64,000 nucleotides of DNA from JAPKYZ01 sp033763835 (GCA_033763835.1 JANRJS010000024.1:62001-126000); one strand, 5' to 3'; shown: positions 34,702-43,280, numbered from the stretch's first letter. The notes: generated from the letters alone by a model not told the origin. Numbers and translations: made by a program.

Positions 34702-35757
34702 ATGACCACCGAGCAGAAGGTGATCAAGAACAAGTTGGGGCTGCTGAAGCTCTCGGAGACCTTGGGCAGCGTCAGTCAGGCCTGCAAAGTAATGGGCTAT
34801 TCGCGGGACAGTTTTTACCGCTTCCGTGAGCTCTATGAGACCGGCGGGGCGCTGGCGTTGCAAGACATCAGCCGCCGCAAGCCGCTGCCGAAGAACCGGG
34901 TCGAGCCGGCCATCGAAGAAGCGATTCTCCGGCTGGCGATCGACCAGCCGGCTTATGGCCAGGTGCGGGTGTCGAACGAACTGAAGAAACAAGGCATGTT
35001 TGTTTCTCCCGGCGGGGTGCGGAGTGTTTGGCTACGACACGATCTGGAGATCTTCCGCAAGCGGCTGAAGGCGCTGGAAGCCAAGGTCGCCCAGGAAGGT
35101 TTGATCTTGACCGAGGACCAGCTCCGCTCGATGGAGAAGGCCCGTGAGGAGAAGGAAGCCCACGGCGAGATCGAGACTGAGCATCCCGGCTACCTGGGCG
35201 CCCAGGATACCTACTATGTCGGCACCATCAAAGGAGTGGGCCGGATCTATCAGCAGACCTTTATCGATACTTACTCGAAGGTGGCCCATGCCAAGCTCTA
35301 CGACCGGCGCAACGCCTTGGTGGCCGCCGATCTGCTGAACGACCGCGTGTTGCCTTTCTTTGAAGAAAACAGTCTTCCCTTGCTGCGCATCCTCACCGAC
35401 CGCGGCACCGAATACTGCGGTGCTCGCGAGCATCACGAGTATCAGCTGTATCTGGCCGTCGAGAACATCGATCACAGCCGGACGAAGGCCCGTCATCCGC
35501 AGACCAACGGCATCGGCGAGCGCTTCCACAAGACCGTTCAGGACGAGTTTTACACGACGGCCTTCCGCAAGACGCTTTACACGTCCTTGGAGCAATTACA
35601 GACAGACCTGGATGACTGGCTGACCCGCTACAACGAGCACCGTCCCCACTCCGGCAAATACTGCTTCGGCAAGACGCCGCGGCAAACCCTCATGGACTCC
35701 CGGCAACTGGCCTGGGACAAGATTCTCGACCGGGAGGTTCCGGCCGCCGTGGCCTGA
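34702..35757 (+). CDS. IS481-family transposase
   Basis: 351 residues from ATG 34702, with AAGGAG ten bases upstream. The N-terminal helix-turn-helix region is KLSETLGSVSQACKVMGYSRDSFYRF, followed by a second HTH (IEEAILRLAIDQPAYGQVRVSNELKKQ). The integrase-core DDE domain has Asp in the TFIDTYSK strand, Asp in LLRILTDRGTEYCG and Glu in QTNGIGERFHKTVQDEF. A C-terminal block with RYNEHRPHSGKYCFGKTPRQTL is typical of IS481. All catalytic residues are present, so it is probably active. Confidence 0.95.
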   Translation: MTTEQKVIKNKLGLLKLSETLGSVSQACKVMGYSRDSFYRFRELYETGGALALQDISRRKPLPKNRVEPAIEEAILRLAIDQPAYGQVRVSNELKKQGMFVSPGGVRSVWLRHDLEIFRKRLKALEAKVAQEGLILTEDQLRSMEKAREEKEAHGEIETEHPGYLGAQDTYYVGTIKGVGRIYQQTFIDTYSKVAHAKLYDRRNALVAADLLNDRVLPFFEENSLPLLRILTDRGTEYCGAREHHEYQLYLAVENIDHSRTKARHPQTNGIGERFHKTVQDEFYTTAFRKTLYTSLEQLQTDLDDWLTRYNEHRPHSGKYCFGKTPRQTLMDSRQLAWDKILDREVPAAVA

Positions 35758-35773
35758 ACTTGCCGGCCGCTTC

Positions 35774-35799
35774 TGTCAGATCGAGTCTTGGCTACTACA
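35774..35799 (-). repeat. Right terminal inverted repeat of the IS481 element
   Basis: 26 bases (on the minus strand TGTAGTAGCCAAGACTC...CTGACA), partner of 34627-34652. Confidence 0.85.
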
Positions 35800-35806
35800 A
35801 CAAATC
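35800..35806 (+). repeat. Right target-site duplication ACAAATC
   Basis: Direct copy of the 34620-34626 heptamer, adjacent to the right end of the element. Confidence 0.85.
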
Positions 35807-35984
35807 CGATCCGATTCTTCCCGAAACAGACGTCGATTCTCGCACCGGCCCGGATTGTCAGCTGACCATGTCGTCCTGTCGCCATGCCACGCTCGACAAC
35901 CTCGCCGTCCACCCATTCCGAATGGGCGAATTCGGGATTTGCGAGATACTCCTCTTCGCTCACCAGTAACGCCGGGCGCGCCAT
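35800..35984 (-). pseudogene. 5' part of the IS-disrupted Uma2 gene
   Basis: ATG at 35984 begins MARPALLVSEEEYLANPEF, then AHSEWVDGEVVERGMATGRHGQL, the standard Uma2 N-terminus, down to KNRIGFV where the element enters. Removing the 1173-bp element plus one ACAAATC joins this to SADLHCHFVLDG in frame, giving a 178-residue protein of normal family length. The ancestral gene therefore ran from 35984 to 34268. Confidence 0.85.
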
Positions 35985-36008
35985 ACCCCGACGATAGCAT
36001 CGCCCGTT

Positions 36009-37259
36009 ATGATGAATACTCCGATGACATCTATCCCCGTCGATCGCCAACAGTCTCTCGTCGAGAAGCTCTATAGCGCCTGCAGCCGCTATACGCCGGA
36101 GCAGCGCCGGAAGTTCTTCATCACCGGACCGCAGTGGGCCGCCGCCTACGAAGGCAACGCGCTTTTTCACGCGCCCACGCGGCGTCCCGTTCCCTTCGAC
36201 GAAGTGATCGAGAACTACGCCGAGATCGGTATCAACTACTGGTGTACGCACGATTCGGACGTCATCCCCACTTCGGCGCTAGGTCGAGACGAGCAATGGG
36301 ACATCGTCGGCCGCATCAAGAAGTCGCTCGACAAGCATGGACTGCAATGCTCGATGGTAACTACCGAGACGTTTCACCACGCGGTGTTCGCCACTTCGCC
36401 CGCGTCCGAATCGCCCAGCGTTCGCGAGTACGCCAAGATGCGCGTTACAAACACGGTCGCCATCGGGCACGAACTCGGCGCGAGCTATGCCGTCTACTGG
36501 CCGGGCTCGCTTGGCTACTACACACCTGGCGCGGTCGAGGAAACGGAAACCCTGCGCTGGTACGCCCAGGGACTAAATGCCGCTTGCGAAACCGACATCG
36601 CCATCGCCAAGAAGAAGGGCCGTCCGACGTTGAAGCATTGCATGGAGGCAAAGCCGTTCGAGCCGCAGGGCGAAATCTTGCTGCCGACCTCGGACGCGAT
36701 GCTCGCCTTTATCAAGTCGGGGCTGCTGTCGTACCCCGAGATGGTCGGCCTAAACCCCGAATATCTGCACGAACTCATGTGGGGCGCCAGCGTGCGCGCG
36801 GCGCTGGCCCGCGCATTGATTCTCGGCAAGCTGTGGCATTTCGATATCAACGACGGGTACCGCCTAAAGCACGATGTCGATATCGCTGTGGGATTGGTAA
36901 ATCCACTCGACTGGCTGAACGTCCTCGTGCTGTTGCGCAGCCACGGCTTCCATGGGCCGTTCAATCTCGACTACAAACCGCCGCGCACCACGTCGAACCA
37001 TGGAGTGTTCGCCGTCAGTTTCCCCAGCGCCGTGGACCGGTTTATCACCTTATGGGAGATGGCCGGCGAAGTGCTGGAAGATAGCGTAATCCGCGAAGCC
37101 ACTGCGGCGCTCAAGGCGGGCGGTCCAGTAGACGACACCACCGATCCCGAGGCCGTGTTCCACGCCAACAAGGAACTCCTCACGCTCCATGAGTTGATCG
37201 CGCACCGGCTGGTCGAAATCTTGCTGGGTATGCACCGCGGCCGCGTCTTTTCCGTATGA
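36009..37259 (+). CDS. xylA: Xylose isomerase
   Basis: 416 residues from ATG 36009 (a second ATG at 36012 and a third at 36024 are possible). It interconverts D-xylose and D-xylulose. The metal and catalytic set of actinobacterial-type XylA is complete: catalytic His/Asp in CTHDSDVIP, Glu and Lys in MEAKPFEPQGEILLP, Glu/His in LNPEYLHELM, Asp in WHFDIND, two Asp in KHDVDIAVG and Asp in NLDYKPPRT. The surrounding sequence is divergent from Streptomyces XylA (for example HFDINDGYRLKHD instead of HIDLNGQ...KFDQD). Its stop overlaps the DUF2905 start. No xylulokinase is adjacent. Confidence 0.88.
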   Translation: MMNTPMTSIPVDRQQSLVEKLYSACSRYTPEQRRKFFITGPQWAAAYEGNALFHAPTRRPVPFDEVIENYAEIGINYWCTHDSDVIPTSALGRDEQWDIVGRIKKSLDKHGLQCSMVTTETFHHAVFATSPASESPSVREYAKMRVTNTVAIGHELGASYAVYWPGSLGYYTPGAVEETETLRWYAQGLNAACETDIAIAKKKGRPTLKHCMEAKPFEPQGEILLPTSDAMLAFIKSGLLSYPEMVGLNPEYLHELMWGASVRAALARALILGKLWHFDINDGYRLKHDVDIAVGLVNPLDWLNVLVLLRSHGFHGPFNLDYKPPRTTSNHGVFAVSFPSAVDRFITLWEMAGEVLEDSVIREATAALKAGGPVDDTTDPEAVFHANKELLTLHELIAHRLVEILLGMHRGRVFSV

Positions 37260-37477
37260 GCGTTGGGCGCACGCTGGTGGTGGCGGGATTGGCTCTCGTG
37301 GCCATCGGTATCCTCGTCATCGTCGCGGAGCGTCTGCCGATACACTGGGGCCGCTTGCCGGGCGACATCGTTTGGCGATGGGGAAATACGACGATCTACA
37401 TTCCGATCGGCACGCTGATTATCGCCAACGGAGTGCTGTGGCTGATCTGGTGGCTGGCTTCGCGCGGGCGGGGCTAG
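37256..37477 (+). CDS. DUF2905 small membrane protein
   Basis: 73 residues with two hydrophobic segments (LVVAGLALVAIGILVIVA and YIPIGTLIIANGVLWLIWWLA) separated by the family signature LPIHWGRLPGDIVWRWGN. It is an inner-membrane protein of unknown function. The ATG overlaps the xylA stop, so it is likely co-translated. Its stop overlaps the lepB stop by three bases on the other strand. Confidence 0.9.
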   Translation: MSVGRTLVVAGLALVAIGILVIVAERLPIHWGRLPGDIVWRWGNTTIYIPIGTLIIANGVLWLIWWLASRGRG

Positions 37478-38007
37478 CGTAATACGCCGATCTTCTCGAT
37501 CGGCCAATAAATGAAGACCGCTTTGCCGTACACAAAACGGCGAGGAACGGTGCCCCAGGACCGGCTATCGTTCGAAGAACTGCGATGGTCGCCCAGCACG
37601 TAGTATTGGCCCTCGGGGACCGTCAACGGCGCGGCGGAGTTCGTGTCGCGATACTCGTCGGGGACGTACGGTTCGTCGATTTCGAAGCCGTTGACGCGAA
37701 CGCGGCCCCGTTCCACCTCGACCCGGTCGCCCGGCAGCCCGATGACTCGCTTGATGTACGACTTCGCGGGGTCGTGCGGAAAGTAGAACACGATTGTGTC
37801 GCCGCGCTCGATATCGCCCACGCCCAGCCGGTAGATAAACTTGTTGATGAAGATGCGCTCCTGATCTTCCAGCGTCGGCATCATGCTAGTGCCTTCCACC
37901 TTCACCGGCTGATAGAGGAACAGGATTACGATGACCGCGATCACGACCGAAAGCAGCAGATCCCGCAACCAAAGAAACGCGGCGCGCATGGTGGATTTTC
38001 GGCTCAT
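37474..38007 (-). CDS. lepB: Signal peptidase I
   Basis: 177 residues from ATG 38007. One N-terminal membrane segment (LLLSVVIAVIVILFLYQPV) precedes the catalytic serine motif EGTSMMPTLEDQERI (Ser41) and the lysine motif SYIKRVIGLPGD (Lys86). VPEGQYYVLGDHRSSSNDSRSWG is the conserved box E. It cleaves leader peptides of secreted proteins on the outer side of the membrane. Size is that of a typical single-anchor S26A peptidase. Confidence 0.93.
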   Translation of the reverse strand: MSRKSTMRAAFLWLRDLLLSVVIAVIVILFLYQPVKVEGTSMMPTLEDQERIFINKFIYRLGVGDIERGDTIVFYFPHDPAKSYIKRVIGLPGDRVEVERGRVRVNGFEIDEPYVPDEYRDTNSAAPLTVPEGQYYVLGDHRSSSNDSRSWGTVPRRFVYGKAVFIYWPIEKIGVLR

Positions 38008-38055
38008 TCGTTGGACCGGTAAACGCAAGCTAGCACGGCTACCTAAATAGACGCA

Positions 38056-38829
38056 ATGGAGCCCCGATCGTTTCAAGCCGCGCTGGTCGTTCCCGCGTAC
38101 AACGAAGAGGAATCGATCGGCGCGTCGCTCGATGCGATTCCCGGCGGCCTTTTCGCGAGAATCGTGGTCGCCGTGAACGGGACGTCGGACCGAACAGCCG
38201 ACATCGCGCGGGCTCGCGGCGCGCAAGTGGTCGAGGTGGCCGAGCGCGGTTATGGCGCGGCCTGTCTCGCGGCTCTTGAGGTGGTGACGGAACCGGTCGT
38301 AGCGTTTCTCCAAGCCGACGGTTCGGAGGACCCGCGCGAAGCCTGGGCGCTCGCAAGGCGCGTCGCGGACGGCGAGTGCGACTTCGCGTTGGGGGACCGC
38401 CATACGGCCACCCGTCCGCATCAGCGTGCGGGAAACGCGCTCGCCGTATGGCTGATTCGCCTGATCTGGGGTTACCGGTATCGAGACCTCGGGCCGTTGC
38501 GCGCCATTCGAACCGACGCTCTGCGCGCACTCAAAATGCGGGACCGAAACTACGGGTGGACGGTGGAGATGCAGATTCGTGCGGTCGAGACCGGACTACG
38601 GATCGTCGAAACGCCCGTGCGGCAAGGGGCGCGAGTGGCGGGGGAGGAAAAGGTGTCCGGCAATTGGCGCGCCAGCGTTCGCGCCGGTTGGGTCATCCTG
38701 CGGACCGTAGGCCGTTTGGCGCTAACGAAATCGCGTCGATGGGCGGCAAGTCCATCCCGGCAAGCAGGCGGCACAGTGCGGCCAGAGGTAACGCGCCCTC
38801 CCGCCGAACCCGCTCGTGAAATTCGGTGA
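38056..38829 (+). CDS. Family 2 glycosyltransferase
   Basis: 257 residues. The N-terminal GT-A fold opens AALVVPAYNEEESIGASLDAIPGG, and VVAFLQADGSEDP is a variant DXD-like metal site (usually DADxxDDP). RYRDLGPLRAIRTDALRALKMRDRNYGWTVEMQIRA is the standard dolichyl-phosphate-mannose-synthase-like acceptor region. Target sugar and acceptor unknown. The last 137 bases overlap the convergent DUF885 gene; the GT fold ends before the overlap, so the tail may be an unstructured extension. Confidence 0.85.
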   Translation: MEPRSFQAALVVPAYNEEESIGASLDAIPGGLFARIVVAVNGTSDRTADIARARGAQVVEVAERGYGAACLAALEVVTEPVVAFLQADGSEDPREAWALARRVADGECDFALGDRHTATRPHQRAGNALAVWLIRLIWGYRYRDLGPLRAIRTDALRALKMRDRNYGWTVEMQIRAVETGLRIVETPVRQGARVAGEEKVSGNWRASVRAGWVILRTVGRLALTKSRRWAASPSRQAGGTVRPEVTRPPAEPAREIR

Positions 38830-39949
38830 GTAGATACGCTCTCCCACGCGCGCGGCGGTAGGCTTCGCGCAAACGAAGAAAGTCGCGCCAGCCGGCGAAC
38901 GCGTGCGGATCATGGCGCGCGATGTCCCGGAGCCGCCGCAGATGCGCCTGCCGCAGAGCTTCGTCGCCGGACCGGAACTCCTCTTCAATCGCCATTTGCG
39001 ACCAATACTCGGGCCATCCGGCGGCGGTGGCGGGATCGGGGTAGACCGTTCGCAGCAGGCGGCGGGCCAACGGGGTTTCGGGGACCGCGAACGAGGGTGC
39101 GGAGGCGCGCAGGATCGTCAATGGCTCACCGGGTTGTTCGCCCACGGCGCGAGGCGCTCCCAGGACGCGGCGCGAAAGAAACTCGGCGGCTTCGGCCATC
39201 GTCGCAGCCGCCGCTTCGGGAGCTTTCTCGTCGATCTTCCCGGCCAGAGCGTCCGCGAAGCCCTCCGCATCCTTGGGAAGGGGCGGGGAAGGGGGCGTCG
39301 CGCGAGACAACTTCGCCGCGTGGGATGCAAACTCGGCGAGGGCGGAAAATGCCGCGGCCGCCGCTTTGTCGAGCCGAGCTTGCAGCGCGGCGGGCGCACG
39401 CCACTCCGGCCGCGCGGGGACGACCGGTTCGTCCCACGCGTCGATTAAATTCCGCTTCGCCACCTCGCACAACTTGGGGATCAACTCGAGACGGCGGATC
39501 AAGTGAAACCATCGCAACTCGTCGGGTGCGTCCGCCGGAGTGTCCCGCTTAACCATCGCGCGAGCGGCGAGACTTGCATACAGGGCGGGAGAGTGGCGAT
39601 ACGTCTCCCGGACTTCGAGATCCTCTCGCATCCGCGCAATGGCGGCCCCAATCGCCTCGAAGTCCGCCCGATCCTCCGGCAACAGACGCTCGACTTTAGT
39701 CCCGGCGATTCCCCGCTCGAACTTGGCCAGCCACTCGCGCCTCCGCTTCAATGCCCCCTCGCCGTAATCGTCGATCTGCTCGTCGAGGACCGCGCCAGCA
39801 AAACGATGAATTCCGTTCTCGACGGAGGTCAAAGGCGTGTACGAGAGGCTGGTATAAACGAACTCCTCCGTGATGCGAAGAAACCGCGGCGGGCCGGGTT
39901 TGCAAGCGGCAAGTGCCGCGCCGCCGAAAAGCAGAGCGCGCCGGTTCAC
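38693..39949 (-). CDS. DUF885-family lipoprotein
   Basis: 418 residues from GTG 39949, which overlaps the patatin stop (GTGA). MNRRALLFGGAALAACKPGPP has lipobox LAAC, so lipid anchoring is probable. The body is helical, with EYTSLSYTPLTSVENGIHRFAGAVLDEQIDDYGEGALKRRREWLAKF at the start (DUF885) and TPLARRLLRTVYPDPATAAGWPEYW then FHERVRREGALPLAALCRLL at the end. The HEXXH motif expected of the family's peptidase members is not obvious, so activity is uncertain. The 3' end overlaps the GT2 gene. Confidence 0.7.
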   Translation of the reverse strand: MNRRALLFGGAALAACKPGPPRFLRITEEFVYTSLSYTPLTSVENGIHRFAGAVLDEQIDDYGEGALKRRREWLAKFERGIAGTKVERLLPEDRADFEAIGAAIARMREDLEVRETYRHSPALYASLAARAMVKRDTPADAPDELRWFHLIRRLELIPKLCEVAKRNLIDAWDEPVVPARPEWRAPAALQARLDKAAAAAFSALAEFASHAAKLSRATPPSPPLPKDAEGFADALAGKIDEKAPEAAAATMAEAAEFLSRRVLGAPRAVGEQPGEPLTILRASAPSFAVPETPLARRLLRTVYPDPATAAGWPEYWSQMAIEEEFRSGDEALRQAHLRRLRDIARHDPHAFAGWRDFLRLREAYRRARGRAYLLTEFHERVRREGALPLAALCRLLAGMDLPPIDAISLAPNGLRSAG

Positions 39950-41055
39950 GCGATCCGGTCGAGATGCTTGGTCATCGCGGCTCGCGCGGCGTCGATGAAA
40001 TCGGACAGCCGTTTGTCGCGCAGGTCGAATTCGAGTGTGCCGTAGCCCTTCGCGGGCAGCCGGCAAATGCAGGCCTGATAGTGGTGAATGTACTCGCTGT
40101 CGTGAGCGCCCATCATCGTGTCCAGCAGACGGCCCGCGCGCCGGATCGTGCGGCGCGACGAGAACACGGAGGGCGATTCTTCGCGCGGAGGTTGACCGGG
40201 AACTTCGCAATCTTCGTCGATCATCAACCCTAAGTTTCCCGCATCGCCGGCATGCGTATCGCCCATCACTTCCCGTACTTCCGGGCTATCTTCCGGTTCG
40301 ACGGCGATGTACTTGATCGGAAAGTTCGAGAGCGCGCCGCCGTCCACCATCGCGTGGCCGCAGATGTCCGCGCCGCGGTACAGTCCCCACTCCTTGCGCC
40401 AGATCACTTCCGGCCAAACGAAGGGAATCGACATCGACATCCGCACGGCCCAACAAACGGGCAGGTCGGGCGCGGTGCGGTGGTTCAGCACCAGCATCTT
40501 GTGCCCCGTCGTGTCGGAGACGACGACGCTCAAGTCGCTGCCGGTGGTTTGGTTCATTTGCGCGAGCGTGGTGTCGATCCGGATTCTCCGCAGCGCGAGC
40601 TTCTCCTGCAGCCACTGCAAGAACGTACGGCCCGAGTAATAGCCGCCGCGCTCCACGAGGGAGAAGAATCGGGAATACAGCGTGCTTTGCAGCAGTCGGT
40701 CTAACACCAGGCGGTCGATGCGCTTTTCCGCCCAGTCGGGGACGAACGGAAAATCCATCTCGCGAAGGGCGAGAATCGTCTCGCTGGACTCGATCATCTC
40801 GGCGGAGAACTCGTGCCGCGCGGGCTTGTCGAGAAAAGCTTGGAAGCGGGGCTCGTCGTTCTGCCGCTCCAGCACCATCTCGCGGATCTCCGCATTTGAA
40901 AATCGCGCCGCGACCAGCGCCGCCGTGATCGCCCCGGCGGACGTCCCCATCACCCGGCGAATGGTGTGTCCGCGCTCTTCGAGTACTTCGAGAGCGCCTA
41001 GAAAGGCAACGCCTTTCGCACCGCCGCCCTCGAACACCACATCGTAGGCCGCCAT
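39946..41055 (-). CDS. Patatin-like phospholipase/lipid acyl hydrolase
   Basis: 369 residues. The oxyanion hole is GGGAKG (residues 10-15), the nucleophile serine lies in GTSAG (Ser39), and the catalytic Asp is in VDGGALSNFPIKYI near residue 237, the standard patatin dyad layout. Typical products are lysophospholipids and free fatty acids. No signal peptide, so cytosolic or delivered by another route. It precedes the DUF885 lipoprotein by overlapping its GTG start. Confidence 0.9.
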   Translation of the reverse strand: MAAYDVVFEGGGAKGVAFLGALEVLEERGHTIRRVMGTSAGAITAALVAARFSNAEIREMVLERQNDEPRFQAFLDKPARHEFSAEMIESSETILALREMDFPFVPDWAEKRIDRLVLDRLLQSTLYSRFFSLVERGGYYSGRTFLQWLQEKLALRRIRIDTTLAQMNQTTGSDLSVVVSDTTGHKMLVLNHRTAPDLPVCWAVRMSMSIPFVWPEVIWRKEWGLYRGADICGHAMVDGGALSNFPIKYIAVEPEDSPEVREVMGDTHAGDAGNLGLMIDEDCEVPGQPPREESPSVFSSRRTIRRAGRLLDTMMGAHDSEYIHHYQACICRLPAKGYGTLEFDLRDKRLSDFIDAARAAMTKHLDRIA

Positions 41056-41076
41056 CGCGTTCCTCCCCGCGGAACG

Positions 41077-42444
41077 TTACTGCTTAATTACCGTTCCGTC
41101 CTTCTTGCGCACTTCGCCCCAGCCGCCGTTCAGCCGCTGGCGCTCGCCTTGCTCGCCGTAGCCGAACGGATACTTCTTCGCAGCCGCCTCGTTGACTTCG
41201 ATCCCCCAGCCGGGAGCCTCGTTGGCGTACGCGTAGCCGTCCTTGAAGGTCGGCACGCCGGAAAAGACTTCGAGCGACCGTTCGCCGAACCCGCTCCATT
41301 CCTGCACGCCGAAGTTGTAGCAAGCCAGATCGAGCGCTACGTTCGCCGCATGGCCGATCGGCGAGACGTCGCCCGGGCCATGCCACGCCGTGCGTACCCC
41401 ATACACTTCGCACATAGCCGCCATCTTGCGGCAGGGGGTCAATCCGCCCATCTGGCTGACATGAACGCGCATATAGTCGATCAAACGGTCGTGAACGAGC
41501 GGAATCCACTCGTGCGGCGAGTTGAACAGCTCGCCCATCGCGATCGGCGTCGTGCACTGCTGCCGGATCAGCTTGTAGTAAGCGATGTCCTCGGGCGACA
41601 GCGGATCTTCGAGGAAGAACATCTTGAACTGTTCCATGTCCTTCGCCAGTTGCAGCGCCTGCGTTGGGGTGACGCGCTCATGCGTGTCGTGCAGCAGTTC
41701 GATCTCGTCGCCCAGTTCTTTGCGCGCCGCCTCAAACACTTTAAGACACTTTCGGACGTAATCCGCGGGTTCATACACCGGACTGTTATGCAGCGCGGGT
41801 ACGCGCCGCCCCGGAATCGTGGACATGATCTCGTTGGCGTTCGCGCCGCCGCGCGAACCGTAGGCCGCCTGTCCGCGCATACCGAACTGGATGCGCACGT
41901 GACGGTAACCGCGCGCGATGTAGCTCTTGGCGCTCTCGATAATCTCGGGGATCTCCATGCCGCCCGCGTGGCCATAGCAATCGGCCGCCTCACGACACTT
42001 GCCGCCCAAAAGCTGATACACGGGCATGCCCGCCTGCCGGCCCTTGATGTCCCATAGCGCCTGATCGACGCCCGAAATCGCGTTGTTCAGGACGCCCGAG
42101 TTGCGCCAATACGACGAGTTGTAGCAAGCCTGCCAGATGTCGTCGATCCGGTCCGCCGCTTTCCCGATGAGGAACGGTTTGAGGTATTTTTCGACGGCGG
42201 GCACCACCAGATCGGCGCGCTGCGTGAAGGTCCCGCAGCCGTACCCGTAAAGGCCGTCCTGATCGGTGAGAATCTTGACGACCACCAGCCGCAAGCCCTG
42301 CGGGGCGGTGGCGATCACCTGGACGTCCTTGATCTTGGGCGAGGGCATGGCGCGTGTCGCCACCGCTATCTTTTGCTGCGCTTGCGCCGAGCGTGTGGCC
42401 AGCGTGGCCGCCGCCCCCGCAGTTAGCAACTCTCTACGCTTCAT
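41077..42444 (-). CDS. Enolase-superfamily sugar acid dehydratase (mannonate dehydratase-like)
   Basis: 455 residues. A signal or Tat-like leader (MKRRELLTAGAAATLATRSAQA) is present, unusual for this family. The body is the mandelate-racemase/muconate-lactonizing fold: GVDQALWDIKGRQAGMPVYQLLGG, then RIQFG, LHDTHERVTPTQALQLAKDMEQFKMFFLEDPLSPEDI with Asp and Glu metal ligands, and AWHGPGDVSPIGHAANVALDLA with the His-Gly-Pro segment of the ManD subgroup. Likely substrates are D-mannonate or D-gluconate type sugar acids; this is inferred. Its start lies inside the 3' end of ccmD (11-base overlap). Confidence 0.8.
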   Translation of the reverse strand: MKRRELLTAGAAATLATRSAQAQQKIAVATRAMPSPKIKDVQVIATAPQGLRLVVVKILTDQDGLYGYGCGTFTQRADLVVPAVEKYLKPFLIGKAADRIDDIWQACYNSSYWRNSGVLNNAISGVDQALWDIKGRQAGMPVYQLLGGKCREAADCYGHAGGMEIPEIIESAKSYIARGYRHVRIQFGMRGQAAYGSRGGANANEIMSTIPGRRVPALHNSPVYEPADYVRKCLKVFEAARKELGDEIELLHDTHERVTPTQALQLAKDMEQFKMFFLEDPLSPEDIAYYKLIRQQCTTPIAMGELFNSPHEWIPLVHDRLIDYMRVHVSQMGGLTPCRKMAAMCEVYGVRTAWHGPGDVSPIGHAANVALDLACYNFGVQEWSGFGERSLEVFSGVPTFKDGYAYANEAPGWGIEVNEAAAKKYPFGYGEQGERQRLNGGWGEVRKKDGTVIKQ

Positions 42445-42595
42445 GACGGCTCTTCTCCTCGATTAGCTTCTTCAAAGTCTCAACTTCCGACTTCAGCCGG
42501 CGTTCCCGCCCGATCAGGGTCGCGACGTAAATCATCAATACGCCCCAAGCGGCGATCAGGCCGTAACACATGTACTCGAAATTGCGTTGGTCCAT
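42434..42595 (-). CDS. ccmD: Small CcmD-like haem exporter subunit
   Basis: 53 residues from ATG 42595. One membrane helix near residues 8-28 (YGLIAAWGVLMIYVATLIG) followed by a charged coiled-coil tail RERRLKSEVETLKKLIEEKSR is the CcmD pattern, which anchors CcmC and CcmA/B in haem delivery. Position directly after ccmC supports it; the gene is easily missed because of its size. Its end overlaps the start of the dehydratase at 41077. Confidence 0.75.
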   Translation of the reverse strand: MDQRNFEYMCYGLIAAWGVLMIYVATLIGRERRLKSEVETLKKLIEEKSRHEA

Positions 42596-42605
42596 AGTAT
42601 GCCGC

Positions 42606-43280
42606 CTAGTAGGCGAGCGCCTCGCGCCGCAACGACTCGATCTCGCGCCGCCGCTCTTCCTGATTCCAGCGGATCGCCACCAACACCGTGGCCAGCATCG
42701 CCAGCGCCAGCAAATTATGCCCGAGCATCATTTCCATCGCTGGATCGATCGTGCCGCCGCCAGTGCGGATCGACAACACCGGGGCGGGATGCTGCGTGCG
42801 GAACCACTCGTTCGATTTGTAAGTCAGGATGACGCTCGCAAACGCGAAAATTCCAAGGACGGCGGAGTTCTTCGCGCGCTCCGTGGCGTCGGGAATCGCT
42901 CGACGCAGCATCAGATATCCGGCGTAGATCGCGGCGCTTAGCAGGGCGGTGGAAAGGCGGGGATCCCAGGTCCACCAGATGCCCCAGATAATGCGGCCCC
43001 AGATCATGCCGGTGATCAGATTCATGATCGCGAACGGTAGTCCCACTTCCGTTACCGCTGCCGCCAACGAATCCCACTTCCAGTTCCGCGTTCGCAGGTA
43101 GAGGGCGCTGAATACGCCGGTCAACAGAAAACACGCCGCGCCGGTCAAGTAGCCGGGCAGGTGGAAGTAGAAAATCCGGTAAATCGGCCCTTGGGCGAGT
43201 TCGTCGGGCAACTGCAACATCAGGATGTAGATGTTGCGACTGAGATAAAGCGCCGAAGCGATCAGTAAAGCGTAGAGCAT
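42606..43280 (-). CDS. ccmC: Haem exporter/handling protein CcmC
   Basis: 224 residues from ATG 43280, which shares one base with the ccmB stop. The Trp-rich motif GIWWTWDPRLS near the middle, in the context of six membrane segments, marks the haem-handling family CcmC, and NEWFRTQHPAPV near the C-terminal third resembles the WWRTLHQP loop. It loads haem onto CcmE at the outer face of the inner membrane. Confidence 0.88.
   Translation of the reverse strand: MLYALLIASALYLSRNIYILMLQLPDELAQGPIYRIFYFHLPGYLTGAACFLLTGVFSALYLRTRNWKWDSLAAAVTEVGLPFAIMNLITGMIWGRIIWGIWWTWDPRLSTALLSAAIYAGYLMLRRAIPDATERAKNSAVLGIFAFASVILTYKSNEWFRTQHPAPVLSIRTGGGTIDPAMEMMLGHNLLALAMLATVLVAIRWNQEERRREIESLRREALAY

Larger units (their letters stand above)
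34627..35799 (+). mobile_element. Complete IS481-family insertion sequence, 1173 bp
   Basis: Ends TG and CA with 26-base inverted repeats, matching at 22 of 26 positions: the left begins TGTAGTAGTCACAACTTGAT and the right, read inward, TGTAGTAGCCAAGACTCGAT, both ending CTGACA. A single transposase gene fills it. 7-bp ACAAATC duplications flank it. Both ends and the coding region look intact, so it may be mobile. It interrupts a Uma2 gene. No second copy is in the window. Confidence 0.92.

Noticed and set aside
34621..34992. Frame over the left end of the IS and into the Uma2 fragment as a gene of its own
   Set aside because: It mixes element end and gene sequence; the joined Uma2 and the intact transposase explain both strands.
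39946..42444. A patatin/DUF885/dehydratase lipid or defence island
   Set aside because: Patatins occur in some anti-phage systems, but no sensor, nucleotide cyclase or other defence partner is near; the neighbours are ordinary metabolic or lipoprotein genes.
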